Source: Pampus argenteus (taxonomy: Eukaryota; Chordata; Actinopteri; Scombriformes; Stromateidae). From it: a stretch of 64,000 bases of DNA. The position numbers were made by a program, and so were the translations under genes. The stretch lies in the NCBI GenBank assembly GCA_036937835.1, contig CM072881.1, forward strand, positions 8,194,001-8,258,000, read 5' to 3'. Below the pieces are notes generated by a model. The model saw only the letters and a program-made list of their open reading frames with translations. It was not told the DNA's origin and made no database searches. Shown here one piece after another: positions 12,081 to 24,789 of the stretch. Every line of letters begins with the position of its first letter. Position 1 is the first letter of the stretch.

Positions 12081-12117
12081 GAGTCAGCTGGTAGTTTGCT
12101 AAACTACCAGCTGACTC
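12081..12117. repeat. perfect inverted repeat, 17-bp arms, 3-nt loop
   Basis: Left arm 12081-12097 (GAGTCAGCTGGTAGTTT), loop GCT, right arm 12101-12117 is its exact reverse complement. The pairing does not continue into the flanks. Confidence 0.95.
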
Positions 12118-15100
12118 TATGTTTGACAAAATTATAACATCCAGAGACTGGAGATTAAATATACTGTATATAATGCTTAAGTTAAGACTGTAGTATTGAT
12201 CCCACTTGTAATAACTCAGTATAAAGTTAAATGACAATATCGTCTAATCATTGTATTTCATCTTTGATATGATGAATATCATTGAGTTTGATTTCTGACT
12301 TGATACTACAGGGCAGTGCAAGACCGCCATAAATGTCATTTGTATTATAACATCTAAATGTCATATTTTAAATTATTTAATAATTTATTAACATTAACAT
12401 ATTTATTTATTTTTATTATATTTTATTATATTAAAATGCGCATGTGCATTTCTTTTGCATAAAAAAAATCACATACATGTAGCCTAAAGCAAAGTTGGTG
12501 TTCTGTAGGTTATAAGAGTATGTGCTGCAGTTGTGGCTTCAATGTTTGGGAGGCCCCATATATGTTTTTGATGCGTGGCAGTGAACATTAGGTCCCTCTA
12601 GAGGTTATAGTCAGAGTAGCAGGCAGGAGGGAACTGCAGCAAGGCTCCCCTTCTAAATGCAATATAAATTAAGTAATAGATAATATACACTATTTTTGCT
12701 GCAAATGGTTATTACAACTTATGTTAACAGCAATACAAATATCACTGCTGTCCCTGGTGCTCCTCAACTTGATGATACTACTACTATTCCCACTGCTGTT
12801 ACTACATTTGCTGTGTTGTACTATTGTACTATTGTACTATTGTACTGTCACCGTACATTTTTCGTCGTCATGTAGCTGTGAGGCAAGCAGGAAGTTCTTC
12901 CGCTGATAATGCCCTCCCCCTGGCAACAAAATCACTGATGCTGGAGTTCTGCTTTACACACCCAGGCAGCATCAGGATATTGTTCCCAGGAGGCAACAAA
13001 GTCACCATTCAGTCCATCTCTGGTTCTGGAGCAAAGGTGGGGTGGGAGAGGTTGGAAAAGAGAAATAGAGATGGACCGATGGTGTTTCCAGCATTTCTTC
13101 TACAGTCATCCTCCCAGTGATTGTGTCACCCAGCAATCTGCATCCATGGACCCTTTATCAAGTCAGCTAAGGGCACCCTGACTGCTACAGTACAATAGTC
13201 AACTCTTTTTTCACTGAACGTAGCAGTAGAGAAGCTAAAAGCTTCTTCACTGGCACACATTGTGAGCTTATTTCGTCCTATTTCACCTTCTATTTTCACA
13301 TTGGATAACTCAAACCCCATAATTCATTGCAGCATACAGGGAAACCTGAGCTCGTGTGCACCAACATTAAAGAATTTTGTTTGTTGTGCTAAAGAGGGTG
13401 AGAACAAGCTCAAGGTGGTGACACTTAAGCTTGATTTTTTTCTTTTCTTATTGCTTTGGGCCAGCTATAATTTACTGCTCTGATTGAGTTGTAATGTGCA
13501 AAGTGCATGCCACAAGAACTGTGGAACTATCCTTTTACACTTCAGGTGCAGAATCATCATATCCAGCCGACAGACAGCAAGTGACACCAAACAGTCCGCG
13601 AGGTGAGAGTAACTGGAGCTCATTGGGCTTATTCTGAGCTTGCAAAATAGCTAGAGGAGCATATGGAGCTCTGGTCTCTAAAGTCACTGTCAGAAACCCG
13701 TGAAATGGGGTACAGCAAAGCACCATGGGTAATATCAGAATTTAAATATGCAGTCAGGACGCCGATGGTGCTGTCTGCAGCCTTTATTTGGACACAGCAG
13801 GGTCTCAAATAAAGAAGGGGCAGAGTGAAATGCGACACTAAAATAACAACATACAGAGTGGTAAATAAATACGCCACTGTTGTGTACATATTTGTTCAAG
13901 GTGTTCAACATTGTCTGTCATTAGCATGTTTTTTTTTCCCAGCCTTTACAGTTATAATAATATAAGACAGGATGCAACTCTGCATCTGACTGTGAGTGAC
14001 CTATTGTTGACACCAGTACGCCTGATCTTCCTCAGCTCAGTCCAGACCTTGGAACTCTGTCTGAACTAGCACCCCTGCTGCCAAGGGCACTTCCATACTG
14101 GGAGTGGTGTGGGTGTGTGTGTGGGATTGTGTGTTTGTGTGAAAAGGTGTAGAGAGGAAAGAGATAGGAGGAGAAACACAGAAGCAGAAGTCTGCATGAG
14201 AAGGGCAAGTCTTTGTTGGTCAGGCAGGGGTAAATCTATTTTTACTCATTTCCTGATGCTATAAAAATTAAATAAATTGCGTTTTAAGCAGTTTCTAACA
14301 AAACATGACAGCCTTTAAAATTTTGAAATCGTTGCCTGTATTGTACACATAACTGGTGAAAAATCTAAATATTGGTATTTTTGAATCCGCCAACATAACA
14401 ACTCATAACTTGCCTCATTCAAACTTTTTACTAGAACATGTCATTGCAGTGTCCAACCACTAGAAGGCAGTAGGGTGCAGCCTCAGTGGTGGTAATATGA
14501 CCTAAAGGATTTCACACGCAAGCAAAAACAAACAAACAAACAAACTTTGATATTTCCGATGTGTAGCACTGTTGATGAAAAAGCATTTCTATTTCACTTC
14601 CCTTCAAATGTTCTCCTTGGTGTGTATTTCTCTGATCGCATGTGTACCACTTGTGTTACTGAACATGCAGCAAAGAGCAGGGAAAGGCAACAGGCCTGTG
14701 GCTGTCTGTCATTATACGGGGGCCCGTTTCTTTTTTCTGCACTTGTGCCATTTCAAAAAGTTAAGAAATGTCTGTGACTGCGTAAACACTTACCTCATCC
14801 CGTCCTGTAATCAAACCACAGCTTAGGGAGCAGCTAAACAAGGCAAAATTAGATGCTTAGTGATAACATAAACTTAAAACGCACACAAGTGTATAGTGAA
14901 ATTTGCTTGAAATGTCAGGACAGCTTGAACGTGACCTCTGACCTGTATTAACACTGTATATCACATTATCTCGCACTATAGGCACATGAAACAAGACACT
15001 TTCATGTCAAACCCTTTCTTTTATATAGAAACTTGTATGCCATTAGAAAGAGGTTTTGCATATTGACTTCTATATATCCTGTACATCCATCTGTTTGTCT

Positions 15101-15529
15101 TCGCTGTATCTTACGTTGCAGCCCTTAACCTCTCGTCCTCAGAGACGCCTAAGGGAGTCCCCGAGCCCCCTCCTAAACCTAGTACAGATCCTATCACTTA
15201 CATCGCAAGCTGGCTGGTATTCCTCAGGTCCCGATCCAGTTGCACAGCAGCAATGATATTTAAGTCGAAAATGTACTGAGTCAGGATTGCCCCTAAGTCA
15301 CGGCTTAAACGGACACAAAATAGTGGTCAGGACACCGACCATAGAGACATACCGTACATTTCATCTTTGCAGTTAAGATTGCTGCTATCCACCAATGCTT
15401 GGACACTCCAATAATGAGACTGTTTTGTAGAGGGAAAAATTAGGTCAGTTATTCTCTTTCTTGGCGGGAGTTAGATGAGAAGAGTGGCACCAATTTTGTG
15501 TTTGTAAATATGGAGCCAATTCCAGCAAG

Positions 15530-15860
15530 CCAGCTAACTTAGCTTAGCATAAAGAATGGAAACAGGGGGAAACAGCTAGCCTGGCTCTGACCGAGCTCCA
15601 CGAAGGTTCACTAATTTATCTCGTTTGTTTAATAATGAAATCATTAAATAAAATGTAAAAATTTTGCTATTCTACAGGTGGCCTGGCTTTTTCTAAATTT
15701 TGACATTTTGCATTTCTTGCCAGAAGTTTTTAATTGATACCACTCTCATGTTTGTAAGCTAAGTATGAAACTATAGCCAGCAGCTAGCTTACTTAGATTG
15801 GCATAAAGACTGGGGGGAAACAGGGGAGCAAGATAAAACTGTTGGTGTGGTAAACTGACT
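15530..15860. repeat. two related copies of a dispersed fish repeat
   Basis: About 15535-15600 (AGCTTAGCATAAAGAATGG, AAACAGGGGGAAACAGCTAG) and about 15775-15835 (GGCATAAAGACTGG, GGGGAAACAGGGG) are similar in the same orientation. I recognise the phrase as a dispersed teleost repeat of unknown name to me. The copies are truncated. Confidence 0.55.
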
Positions 15861-18800
15861 GAGCGTACGTCACTGATATGTCCACGCCGCAACTAGTCAG
15901 ATAGAAATAGACAAACTAGTAACTGAGCTCAGGAAAAAGGAGGAGGGACCGCGTTCCTCTGGGATGCATGCATGGATGAACTGGGTGTGGGATGAACTCT
16001 TCTCTGTCTGTCTGAGAAGCTTAACGTTTCAGACATAACAGAAGCACGCAAAGATTTACTTTAGCATGTTGCAGCACATTAAGTCTAACTTCCGACTTCT
16101 GGCTTTCAACACAACTCAGAGGCGTGACAGCTGCTATATACACTCATTATAATGTACAACAACCTAGCAAAGCACTGTAAGTGGGACCGCATCCCCGCAC
16201 ACATGCATGTTTGGCTCATGCACATGAGATTTGTTGATAATAAGAAAAATATAGAACATTGCCAGCCATATCCTTTAAAGGCCATTATGAACATCGGGAA
16301 ATGGCAGAGTAAAGGTTTTCCCATGTATGACAATATTTCCCATCCTGTGTTTATTAATGTTCCTCCTGCTCCTCTTCCAAGCCACATATTCACAATATTC
16401 ATATAAGCCACAATTATATTTACAGGACTGTCTCACTCAACAACCTATGACGATATTCTTTAAATCAATTTGTCAAGATGTTTTATTCCATATAAAAGTC
16501 ACTGAAACTGTGAAAGAGAGAAACTGAGGACCTATTATTATCATCCTACGGAGAACTTGCTAAGTTAACTTAACTTAGGTTAATCGTTATAGTCTTTGAT
16601 CTCTGATCTCGCAGCAACTTTTGATGGATGTTTATGACAAAAATTAAATTATTTTAATTGAGGTATACTACCCTTCAAGCCCGAGTTTGCGCAGTCAATC
16701 CACATGAAAGCAAATATGTGCAAATGCATCTCTGACATGTCCTGTTAAGGACTCCTTGAACAGCGCACTGAACTTCTAGCCTTACATGCAATCTAAAAAA
16801 CTTAATATCTATATATCATGGATACAAAAATGCTGGTTCTTTAATATGTGTCAAATGCAACCTGCCATCTGCTCATGAAGTATTTGCTTCCCTGTCCTGG
16901 ACTCATTGTACTATTGCTCAACATTTCCCCAAATGAATTGAAGAATAGAAACAAAAATTGTATTTCAGGCATGTGTTAAAACTCCAGGTTCAAGTCCATA
17001 CTGACTACTGTATACACACAAAATGCATTTATTTTGTCTCAGCTTTAACCATCAGACAGGTTAGTCCACTCCCTGTCTGGTTCGCAAAAATGGAAATAAG
17101 ATAGAAAGACTTTTCTCAGGTGAAAGAGTGAAAAGTTTTTCTACTTACCAAAAAGATTTGTGCTAAACTCTTCCGTTTGCGCTGCTCAAACTCCTTTACA
17201 GCTGCTTGTACATGTCAAGAATATAACCAAAATCACTACGTGCACAAGACCATCACCCCCCATCACCATCCATCTCTTTCTGTGTCTGTCTTTTCCTCTT
17301 TGTCCCATCCCCCTCTTCCTCCTCTCATCCAGTGCTCCATCACACAGGAAGTCTGGTCTTCCTGAAAACAAGCATCAGTGCATGGAAAGGGACAAGGCCA
17401 GGGGGGGCAGGTACGTGAGGGGGGAGCAGAGGATGTTTTTGTCATTTTTCTGCCCTTCTGGCTGCTGCAGGCCCAACTGTGGTCCATCCTGAGGAAACCA
17501 GGCTCACGTCACTCTGGCCAGACCAGAGGCCCACACGTGCTGCCGGTAGGGCCAGTGTGACGCAGTAACTGCTTGTGCTTCTACGCTCTCTCACACTTGG
17601 GACCCATAAAGACATATGTGCACTAAAACAACGGAAAACATAGCACGGCAAGTTATAATGGCATTAGCTAGCAGGAAACATTGACTTTACATAGGGTGCA
17701 TTTCAGTAACACAAAAGCGGTCATATGTGGAATATGAGGAATGTGTGTTTTACCAGAACAAAAGTCTATAACTTTGCCAACTAACCACACTGTTTCCTGA
17801 ACATAATGGGTGCAAACTGCCAAACCCCCTGCAAGTGTGAGAATTCCCCAGCAGGTGGTTTCCACAGACTCCCATTGACTGAGTTATGGTATAAAAAAAA
17901 ATATGTATGACACTAATAGGTGGTGGCAGTTTTATTGTGAAACACTGAGATCATTAAGAATACACCGTCTGAAAAAAAAGTTCAGGCTCAGTCTTGCGTG
18001 GCAACAGGTCCAGTTTTGGTGGTTTGGGGATTTTTTTTTACTTCAAACATATAATTAAATCCCCTGTGTAGAATTTGAAAATGGTGGCACCCCCTAGTAG
18101 TAGTAAATGTAACATATCATTAGACCAATAACACAACTGTGTATAAAATCAATTTTATGTCAACTTTATTTAATTAATTAAAAAAGGGTACAAACTAGTT
18201 TTTACGTAGTGAATAGTTATTATGAAATATGTTCACCCAATGGCTGTCTAGTTGCTAGATTACTATTAATAATGATAGAAACTGGGAAGATTTTAAATTG
18301 TATTTCACAAACTAACACTAACACATTAGACTAGATGACGTAATAACGTCACCTAAATTAGCGTAATTAGCTTTTGATTGGACAATGTTACCTAACAACA
18401 GATTTACACGTTATCAAGCTGTTTATATTATATTAACTTTTTAACGGTGCAACCAGATTTAGTAAATAATCACTAGTTTGAAGCTAGCTGATTGTTACTA
18501 AGAAATTAGGATGGACTTTATACTCAAACTTAGTGATTCATAACTGGTGCAACTGCTAAATGTATATGTTTACTATATGGATTCAAATGAGCTGTGCCCA
18601 CAATGTATCAGTGTGATTGTATTCCTATAGTTTGTGAACATCTCTTCATATGCTGAATGTAGCATTTGGGAACAAGGTGACTGTGAGTGGAGACCGTGGC
18701 TCCATGGAGCACAGCCTGAAAGTGACAGAGGCCATAATAACAGGATGTTTACAGTTTGTAGAAACGGTGCCAGGGACGACCACAAGCAGCCAGCAGCATG

Positions 18801-19034
18801 CAGCCCGTGGCAGGAAACGCAAAACGAAGAGGAAACGCAAGCCAGCCAGGTTCATCTCCAGATGCACCAAATATAACCTCACTGAATGCTCTTTTGTTTA
18901 CAGTGAGCTACCTGACTCGGATTTGTTGTGGAAGATTTACAGTAAATCCACTATGACCTCTGACCCCTGGAGAAACCACTCTAAAAGACACAGCTGTGCC
19001 ATGGCAAGATTTTCTGTCTTTAAGCCTCCCTTTC

Positions 19035-19037
19035 ACA

Positions 19038-19070
<33 letters not shown>
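19035..19070. repeat. (CA)n microsatellite
   Basis: Pure CA run just upstream of the first parvalbumin coding exon. Confidence 0.95.
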
Positions 19071-19072
<2 letters not shown>

Positions 19073-19240
19073 GTGGCTGAAGTGGTCAGCTGCAGGTGAC
19101 AGTGGACAGAAGGACACTGGTGGTTTCTGACACTGGTGGGTTGAAGCCTTTTCACAGTGACCAGTTGTCTCTTTCTGCTCATCAGGAGTCACAAATTGTA
19201 CCAGGCTGCAACCATCAACCATAACAGAGTCTCCATCATC

Positions 19241-20523
19241 ATGGCTATCACTGACTTTCTAGCAGCCTCGGACATTAACTCAGCTATTAATGCTTGTAAA
19301 GGTGAGGAAGTGAATGTCTTTGGACTGTGTGATGAATATGAGAGCTTATATATTGCATTATTGCTAATATCCCAGGATGTGAGGCCTTTGTTTCTGTATT
19401 TTACTGTAGCTGCATTATATTCTAAAGTGCAGGTTGTCTAATATCTTTATTGTTGTTGTCCTCTACCGATTATCATTTGTACTTCCTGGTCCTAATGGAG
19501 CTTTTTCTGTCATTTTACTTTCAGCAAAGGATTCTTTTAGCCCAAAGATGTTTTTCAAAACAGTGGGTTTATCCAAAAAAACTCCAACAGAGATCGAGAG
19601 CGTCTTTAAGATTTTGGACCAAGACAAAAGCGGCTACATAGAACAGGATGAGTTACAGTTGAGTTTTATACACAGCCTGACATGAATGTCTATCCGTTCC
19701 AGTTAATGCATGAAGCTGTATTTCAACAACCTTTTTTTCTTCAGAGAACAGCTTGATACTGTCGGTAATACTTCCTGAGCTGCATTATTGTGTTTTAATA
19801 TGAATGTACAATGTGTGCACAATGGATGTTTTTCCCTGTTGTTCCCTTTTTTGTTGATGTTGTTGTTGTAAGTGTTTGATGTTGTTCTCTAACTTTCTTC
19901 CTGCTCTCCATCAGGCTGTTTCTGCAGAACTTCTCTAAAGGAGCGAGGCCCCTGACTGCAGCTGAGACCAGAGCTTTCCTACTGGAGGGAGACTCGGATG
20001 GTGATGGGAAAATCGGCTGGGAAGGTAAGCAGGTCTGAAGGGGGGCTAAACCATAGATGCTGATCAGATGTCTGCCTTTTATTTTCTGCTTTCTTGTGAT
20101 TTTTGGTTCATTCTCTTGCCTGAAGGTGATTGAGATAAGGCCCTATGATGTAATGCACATGTACAAGTAAAAATGTGCTTTGCTGAATGTGAGGAATAAC
20201 ACATCATAGATACAGTGGGCATTAACCAGGTAATATTGAATCAACCATGTAGTGGTCTCCAGTTAACTCTTTCATCTCTATACTGTCATTCACCTCGTTG
20301 CCAGGCAACAATAACAATCGCCTCATACAAAGTGTCACTGCCAGAGTTACACTTTAGTATTGTAGGTCATGTTTGTAGTTGTTGTAGTTGGATAACATAA
20401 CAAGAAGATTTTACCAAAAGAAAGAATCAGAAAGAGTCCACAATGTCTCCAATTATATATTGTTTTTTCTTGTTTTTGTTTTTTTTGTTTTTAGAGTTTT
20501 CTGCGCTGGTCAAGTCTTCATAA
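19241..20523 (+). CDS. parvalbumin/oncomodulin family gene 1, 110 aa
   Basis: EF-hand calcium buffer. Coding exons 19241-19301, 19525-19657, 19915-20024 and 20495-20523 have exactly the phases of the two neighbouring paralogues. The 5' UTR continues to an acceptor at 19186; the upstream first exon was not identified. The product starts MAITDFLAASDINSAINACK. The CD loop DQDKSGYIEQDE and EF loop DSDGDGKIGWEE keep all canonical calcium ligands, and the degenerate AB domain occupies the first ~38 residues. It ends EEFSALVKSS, one residue longer than the other two copies. The tryptophan inside the EF loop and LQLFLQNF in place of LKLFLKNF mark it as the most diverged of the three. Synteny with human OCM/OCM2 suggests beta (oncomodulin) lineage, although its 110-aa length resembles alpha parvalbumin; orthology is unsettled. 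Confidence 0.93.
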
Positions 20524-22848
20524 GGACGCCACGACTCCCAGATGATTTGTTGTATGATGATCTCAAGGTGGACCTTGTTTTATAATGTTGATTAGCTACA
20601 GTGAATAATAACTAAATGTCATATGTGTTTAGAGTAGTAATATATATTGTAGTTCAATGAAAATATCATGAAAATAATTAATTAAAAACAACATTTCCTC
20701 TCTGTCATGTGTCTTATTTTTCATTGTATTTATAGATGCATATATGATAGGAACATTTTAATATTTACTACCAAAAACACATAGATACAGACTTGGGGCA
20801 TCATCTTTATTGCTGAGGTCAGGTGGGGTCAGGTAGGCTTTTTTGACCGAGCCTGGTACAGACTGCTTGATCAGAGGCGGGTCTGGCAGACACAGAGGTG
20901 GCTCAGTGACAACAGTGATGGAAGGACTCTGTGTGTCTGGCAGAGCTCCAGCAGCGCGGTGACCCAGCAGACGGAGTGTGGAACATGATAGAGTTTCTGC
21001 GCCATCATGTTTATCGGACTTTGCACATTTCTTTGTAACTTTCTTTCACTTGGCAAGCCGCTGCTGGCAGAGGAGAGCGACAGGGAATATGGGTCATTTC
21101 TGTTTTGGCTCCAGCATGAGAACACAATTTTTAATGATACTCTCAGGTGGAGCATTAAAGAAATTGAGTTGATTTGCAGTTTGCAAAAGGGAAAAGTAAC
21201 AATCTGCTGTAGCTTTTATGGTACAATCTATGATGTGTTCATCATCTGATTTTTTTTTTTTAAAATCAGATGATGAGAGATGATGGTGAATGTTCTCCAC
21301 TGTCTTGTTGTGTTTGATGAGGTTCATCTCTTCAGTTAGATATTTGTATTTAATCCTAATATATTGGAGTAGGGCAGGAATAGTTACAGTATCCGTCCTT
21401 TGAGGTGAGAGACCTCATTTGACCACAGCGAATGTTAAAGGACAAGGATTATAGTTTTACAAAGCTTTTAAGAAGATTTGAAACAAAAAAGAATGAAAGA
21501 AATGAATGAAATGAAAGAAATTTAAAAAAAAGAAGAAGAAATGTCAGTAACCTTTCCTGGCAGGAGAAAGAACACACACACATGAAACCACTGAAATGAA
21601 GCCCAAAACCAATTAAAACCTGCTGATATTTCTATATTAATAATTCATATATATATATCATGACGTTGTTTTGGGCCGTGTGAGAACTCATAATGCTGAA
21701 GATGGTGATGCTTATGAGGTCAGCTTTCAGTGTTTCCTAAAAATAGCATCACAAATAGTTTCACTACCATAAGTAGAAATGCTCTGGAAAAAAAATGTTA
21801 TGTTTCCTTCTTGTATTCCTTTGTACACAATCCGACAAAAACACTCAACTTACGTGAATAAAAAAAAAAAGGAGAAAAAAATGCAGAATGAGCCATCCAA
21901 GATAATGCACTTACCCTCCATGGTGCAGGTTTATATGCAGAAAATATGCAGAATTTAAGCAGCTAAATTATTTAGAACAGACCACATAATTGTTTCTCTC
22001 TGTAATATCTCAACTGGTCAAATCTCTCAAACAATCTCAATTCCCAATATGCTGCCATTAAGACAAACGCTAGAACGGAGAAATGATATTAATAAATTAA
22101 TATTACGACCTGGGTAAACGTCAAAAACTCTAAACACATGAATGCAATAATATTTTAACATGTTTACCACCATACGCCGTAGCCTGCTTTAATCAATCAC
22201 TACAAGTCTCTTCTGACACTGGAATGCCAGCAAACATTTGAGGCACGCCAACTACGCACAGGCACAAATCTGCACAGTTCAAAGGGCACGTGTGGGTCAT
22301 TAATCAGCATAAATGATTATGGTGTTAATGTACACAGATAATAATTTATGCTTCATTATAGGGTAGTCAATCAATGATGTGCCCTTAAAATATTATTATA
22401 TATATATATAAATATTATAAATATATTATATAATATATTTTATGGCTATAATACATTCACATTAAATCCCAATTTAGGCATTTTTTTTTAACATTATCAT
22501 TGCCCCATGTGAAACACATATTTTGCAATGTTATATAATGCATGCATGATGCTGGACACAATATAAAGGTTTACCTCATTCTTTTATCCATATTGCCCAT
22601 ATTGCATATACTACATTGCACAGCCACAGACTACACTTTCACACAAATCAGCAGTGTGTATTATTAGCCCTGTGCAATATTAAGCACTTTTGCATAGGCC
22701 TACATTTAGCCCAACATATAATCATCTTTATTTATGTACATACAAAATAGAACAGCTCTGACTACTGGACACATTTTTTCAACAACTGACTGCTTTGCAC
22801 ATCGTGTCTGTTACACAGCCTATGCATCATATTTCAGGTGAGTGACGG
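20524..22848. other. intergenic between parvalbumins 1 and 2
   Basis: No recognised gene. It holds a 95-codon open frame on the minus strand (20758-21045, see findings), a 15-bp hairpin at 21239-21276 and an AT-rich, partly palindromic stretch at 22385-22440. Confidence 0.5.
21239..21276. repeat. perfect inverted repeat, 15-bp arms
   Basis: Left arm 21239-21253 (TCATCATCTGATTTT), an 8-nt T-rich loop, and right arm 21262-21276 as its exact reverse complement. Confidence 0.9.
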
Positions 22849-22856
22849 TATATAAG
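22849..22856 (+). promoter_or_regulatory. TATA box of muscle beta-parvalbumin
   Basis: TATATAAG lies 75 nt upstream of the exon 1 donor (GT at 22931), placing the transcription start near 22880. A strong TATA box fits a highly expressed muscle gene. Confidence 0.75.
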
Positions 22857-22879
22857 CTTGCAAGAGACGCAGGAGTTTA

Positions 22880-22930
22880 CTGCAGTGAGTAGCTTCATCT
22901 GAGCAAATCCTCTCTAGAGATAATCTTAAG
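22880..22930 (+). other. non-coding exon 1 of beta-parvalbumin (start approximate)
   Basis: Ends at the donor AAG|GTGAGT (22930/22931). The start is estimated from the TATA box. Exon 2 resumes at 23250, 6 nt before the ATG. Confidence 0.65.
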
Positions 22931-23255
22931 GTGAGTTTCACTGAGGAGCTGCAGACCTTTAGACAATTCTACTGCCTGAGCCAAAGAAGGTTTCTGGGTT
23001 TTTTAACTTCATTACAACGGAATATAAGTGGAGGAAAGTTCTCCACACAGTCAGGTTTTGAAAAATCAGAGTTTGGCTTTGGATTGACTGAGGATTTATC
23101 TACCAACCAAGCACATCTGCAAAGGATCTTTTGGCTGGCGTAGCTTAGTTTTGTCATTTGAGGCTGCCGGAGAGGAATATTCATGTATCTCTCTAACTCT
23201 GAACGGTGTATTCTGATGTGCTCTGTTGTCCTCTGCTCTCTTCTCTTAGTTAAAA

Positions 23256-24386
23256 ATGGCATTCACAGGAATTTTGACCAACGATAACATCACTGCAGCC
23301 CTTGCTGAATGCCAAGGTAAAAGCCACGATGCAAATGACAGCATTATGACTTAGATTGTAGCAACATTTTGGATAAAAACATGCAGCAAAACCTCTCTTG
23401 CTTCACGTGTTTGCAGCTTGAATGTCTTGTTGCAGAATTACATACATGCTAATACAGAATCACATTTCCAGATTATAGTTACAGCCAGTCAGATGCACCT
23501 TTTCTACTTTTAACACTAGCAGCAGTAGCACCGTAGCAGGACAGACTTGTTCTCATATGTATCAGCGGCTGTAGGAAAAGAATCTCTGCAGGTTAAGATG
23601 AACGAATGACAGTCAGAGTGCGGTTTGGAGATCGTTGACACACAACAAAAAGACAGAACCAGCGTTGCTGCATAACACACATCAGTTTGTGCATGATATA
23701 TCTTCAATGTCTGATATGATCCTTCTCTGTCTTCTCACAGCTGCCGAGTCTTTTAAGTTCAAGGACTTCTTCATGAAGGTCGGCCTGGCTACCAAGACCA
23801 GCGAAGACATCAAGAAGGTCTTCGAAATCATTGACCAGGACAACAGTGGCTTCATTGAAGAGGAGGAACTGAAGTAGGCACCCTTTCTTAAAATGAGCTC
23901 TTGTAGGTCAGGGAGGTCAGGGATCATCTTTCTTTGGGTCGCTGAAAGAAGAGAAGTCCCAAATGATCCTGAACTAAATACAATGAGAAGGCTTTGAAGA
24001 TTACTTTTACACAAAAATGCATCCAGTGATCAGCTGATGCAGTATTTATACGCATGCTTCTGTCCTAAAAAGGCACATTTGTCATTACCCTCAGTATTAT
24101 CTCTCTGATCCTCCTCCTCAGGCTGTTCCTGAAGAACTTCTGTGACAAGGCCAGAGCTCTGACTGACGCTGAGACCAAAGCTTTTCTCAAGGCCGGTGAC
24201 TCCGATGGCGACGGCAAGATCGGAATTGAAGGTAAGAAATTGTCTAGAGGAACTTTATCTGGGATGAGAAAACAAAACAGTAGTTTAAAATTTAGCCCTG
24301 ATTTCTGTATTTGTGGATGCATGGCCTTCTTATCATTCTTCTTTTTCTCTTCCTCTGCAGAGTTTGCTGCTATGGTCAAGAGTTAA
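23256..24386 (+). CDS. pvalb: beta-parvalbumin, muscle type, 109 aa
   Basis: Cytosolic Ca2+/Mg2+ buffer that speeds relaxation of fast muscle; beta-parvalbumins are the main fish food allergens (family knowledge). Coding exons 23256-23316, 23741-23873, 24122-24231 and 24361-24386 sum to 109 aa. The start MAFTGILTNDNITAALAECQ is typical of fish muscle parvalbumins. CD loop DQDNSGFIEEEE and EF loop DSDGDGKIGIEE carry full ligand sets, and the protein ends EEFAAMVKS. The conserved ARALTDAET segment joins the two sites. This is the only copy of the three with the classic muscle sequence plus a close TATA box. A paralogue number cannot be assigned from sequence alone. Confidence 0.97.
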
Positions 24387-24748
24387 ACAAATTAACTGAC
24401 CAACATCTTATTTCTCTACTCTAAAGGAACAATTTGAGCACATACTCTTCTCCCTCACACTCTCTCCCTCTTCAACTGTCCAATTTTATACGTTTGACCT
24501 TTCAACTCCCCCGACCCTACAACAAACTGACCCCACCCCCCACCCTCTCTCTCTTTATCTGCGTGGTTGTGCTCATCCCCCTTTTTGCTGTCCATGATGA
24601 ATGTACCTGACTAAGTGTATAAGACAGTTGTGTCTTTCTCGCTCTCTCTCTCTATGACTTCTGTTGTTGTTTTACTATGTGAGTTTTGCTTACTGTGAGA
24701 TCAAGTGATGATGCACTTTTATGGGAAACAGATGGACAATGAGTAAAC

Positions 24749-24754
24749 AATAAA
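24749..24754 (+). promoter_or_regulatory. polyadenylation signal, beta-parvalbumin
   Basis: AATAAA followed by AGGTTCTTTTTC, about 360 nt after the stop codon. Confidence 0.75.
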
Positions 24755-24789
24755 GGTTCTTTTTCAATAACACAAGTTTGAGACTGGTT

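Larger units (their letters stand above)
9964..19185. other. 9-kb gene-poor interval
   Basis: No gene is recognised on either strand. Contents seen: CA microsatellites (11016-11049, 11064-11100, 19035-19070), a G-rich run 11656-11677, a perfect 17-bp hairpin at 12081-12117, a duplicated repeat at 15530-15860, and scattered short open frames without family resemblance. Synteny would place the rest of lmtk2 here, but I see no kinase exon. The first exon of the first parvalbumin gene should lie in the right-hand part but was not identified. Confidence 0.5.

Noticed and set aside
10000..19000. Kinase-domain exons of lmtk2
   Set aside because: Looked on the minus strand for glycine-loop (GxGWFGKV) and WTAPE codon patterns in the TCCA/AACCA contexts they require; none fitted.
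18650..19099. 149-codon + strand open frame upstream of parvalbumin 1
   Set aside because: Ends in a CA microsatellite translated as His-Thr repeats, has no domain resemblance, and its reverse frame is equally open; treated as chance.
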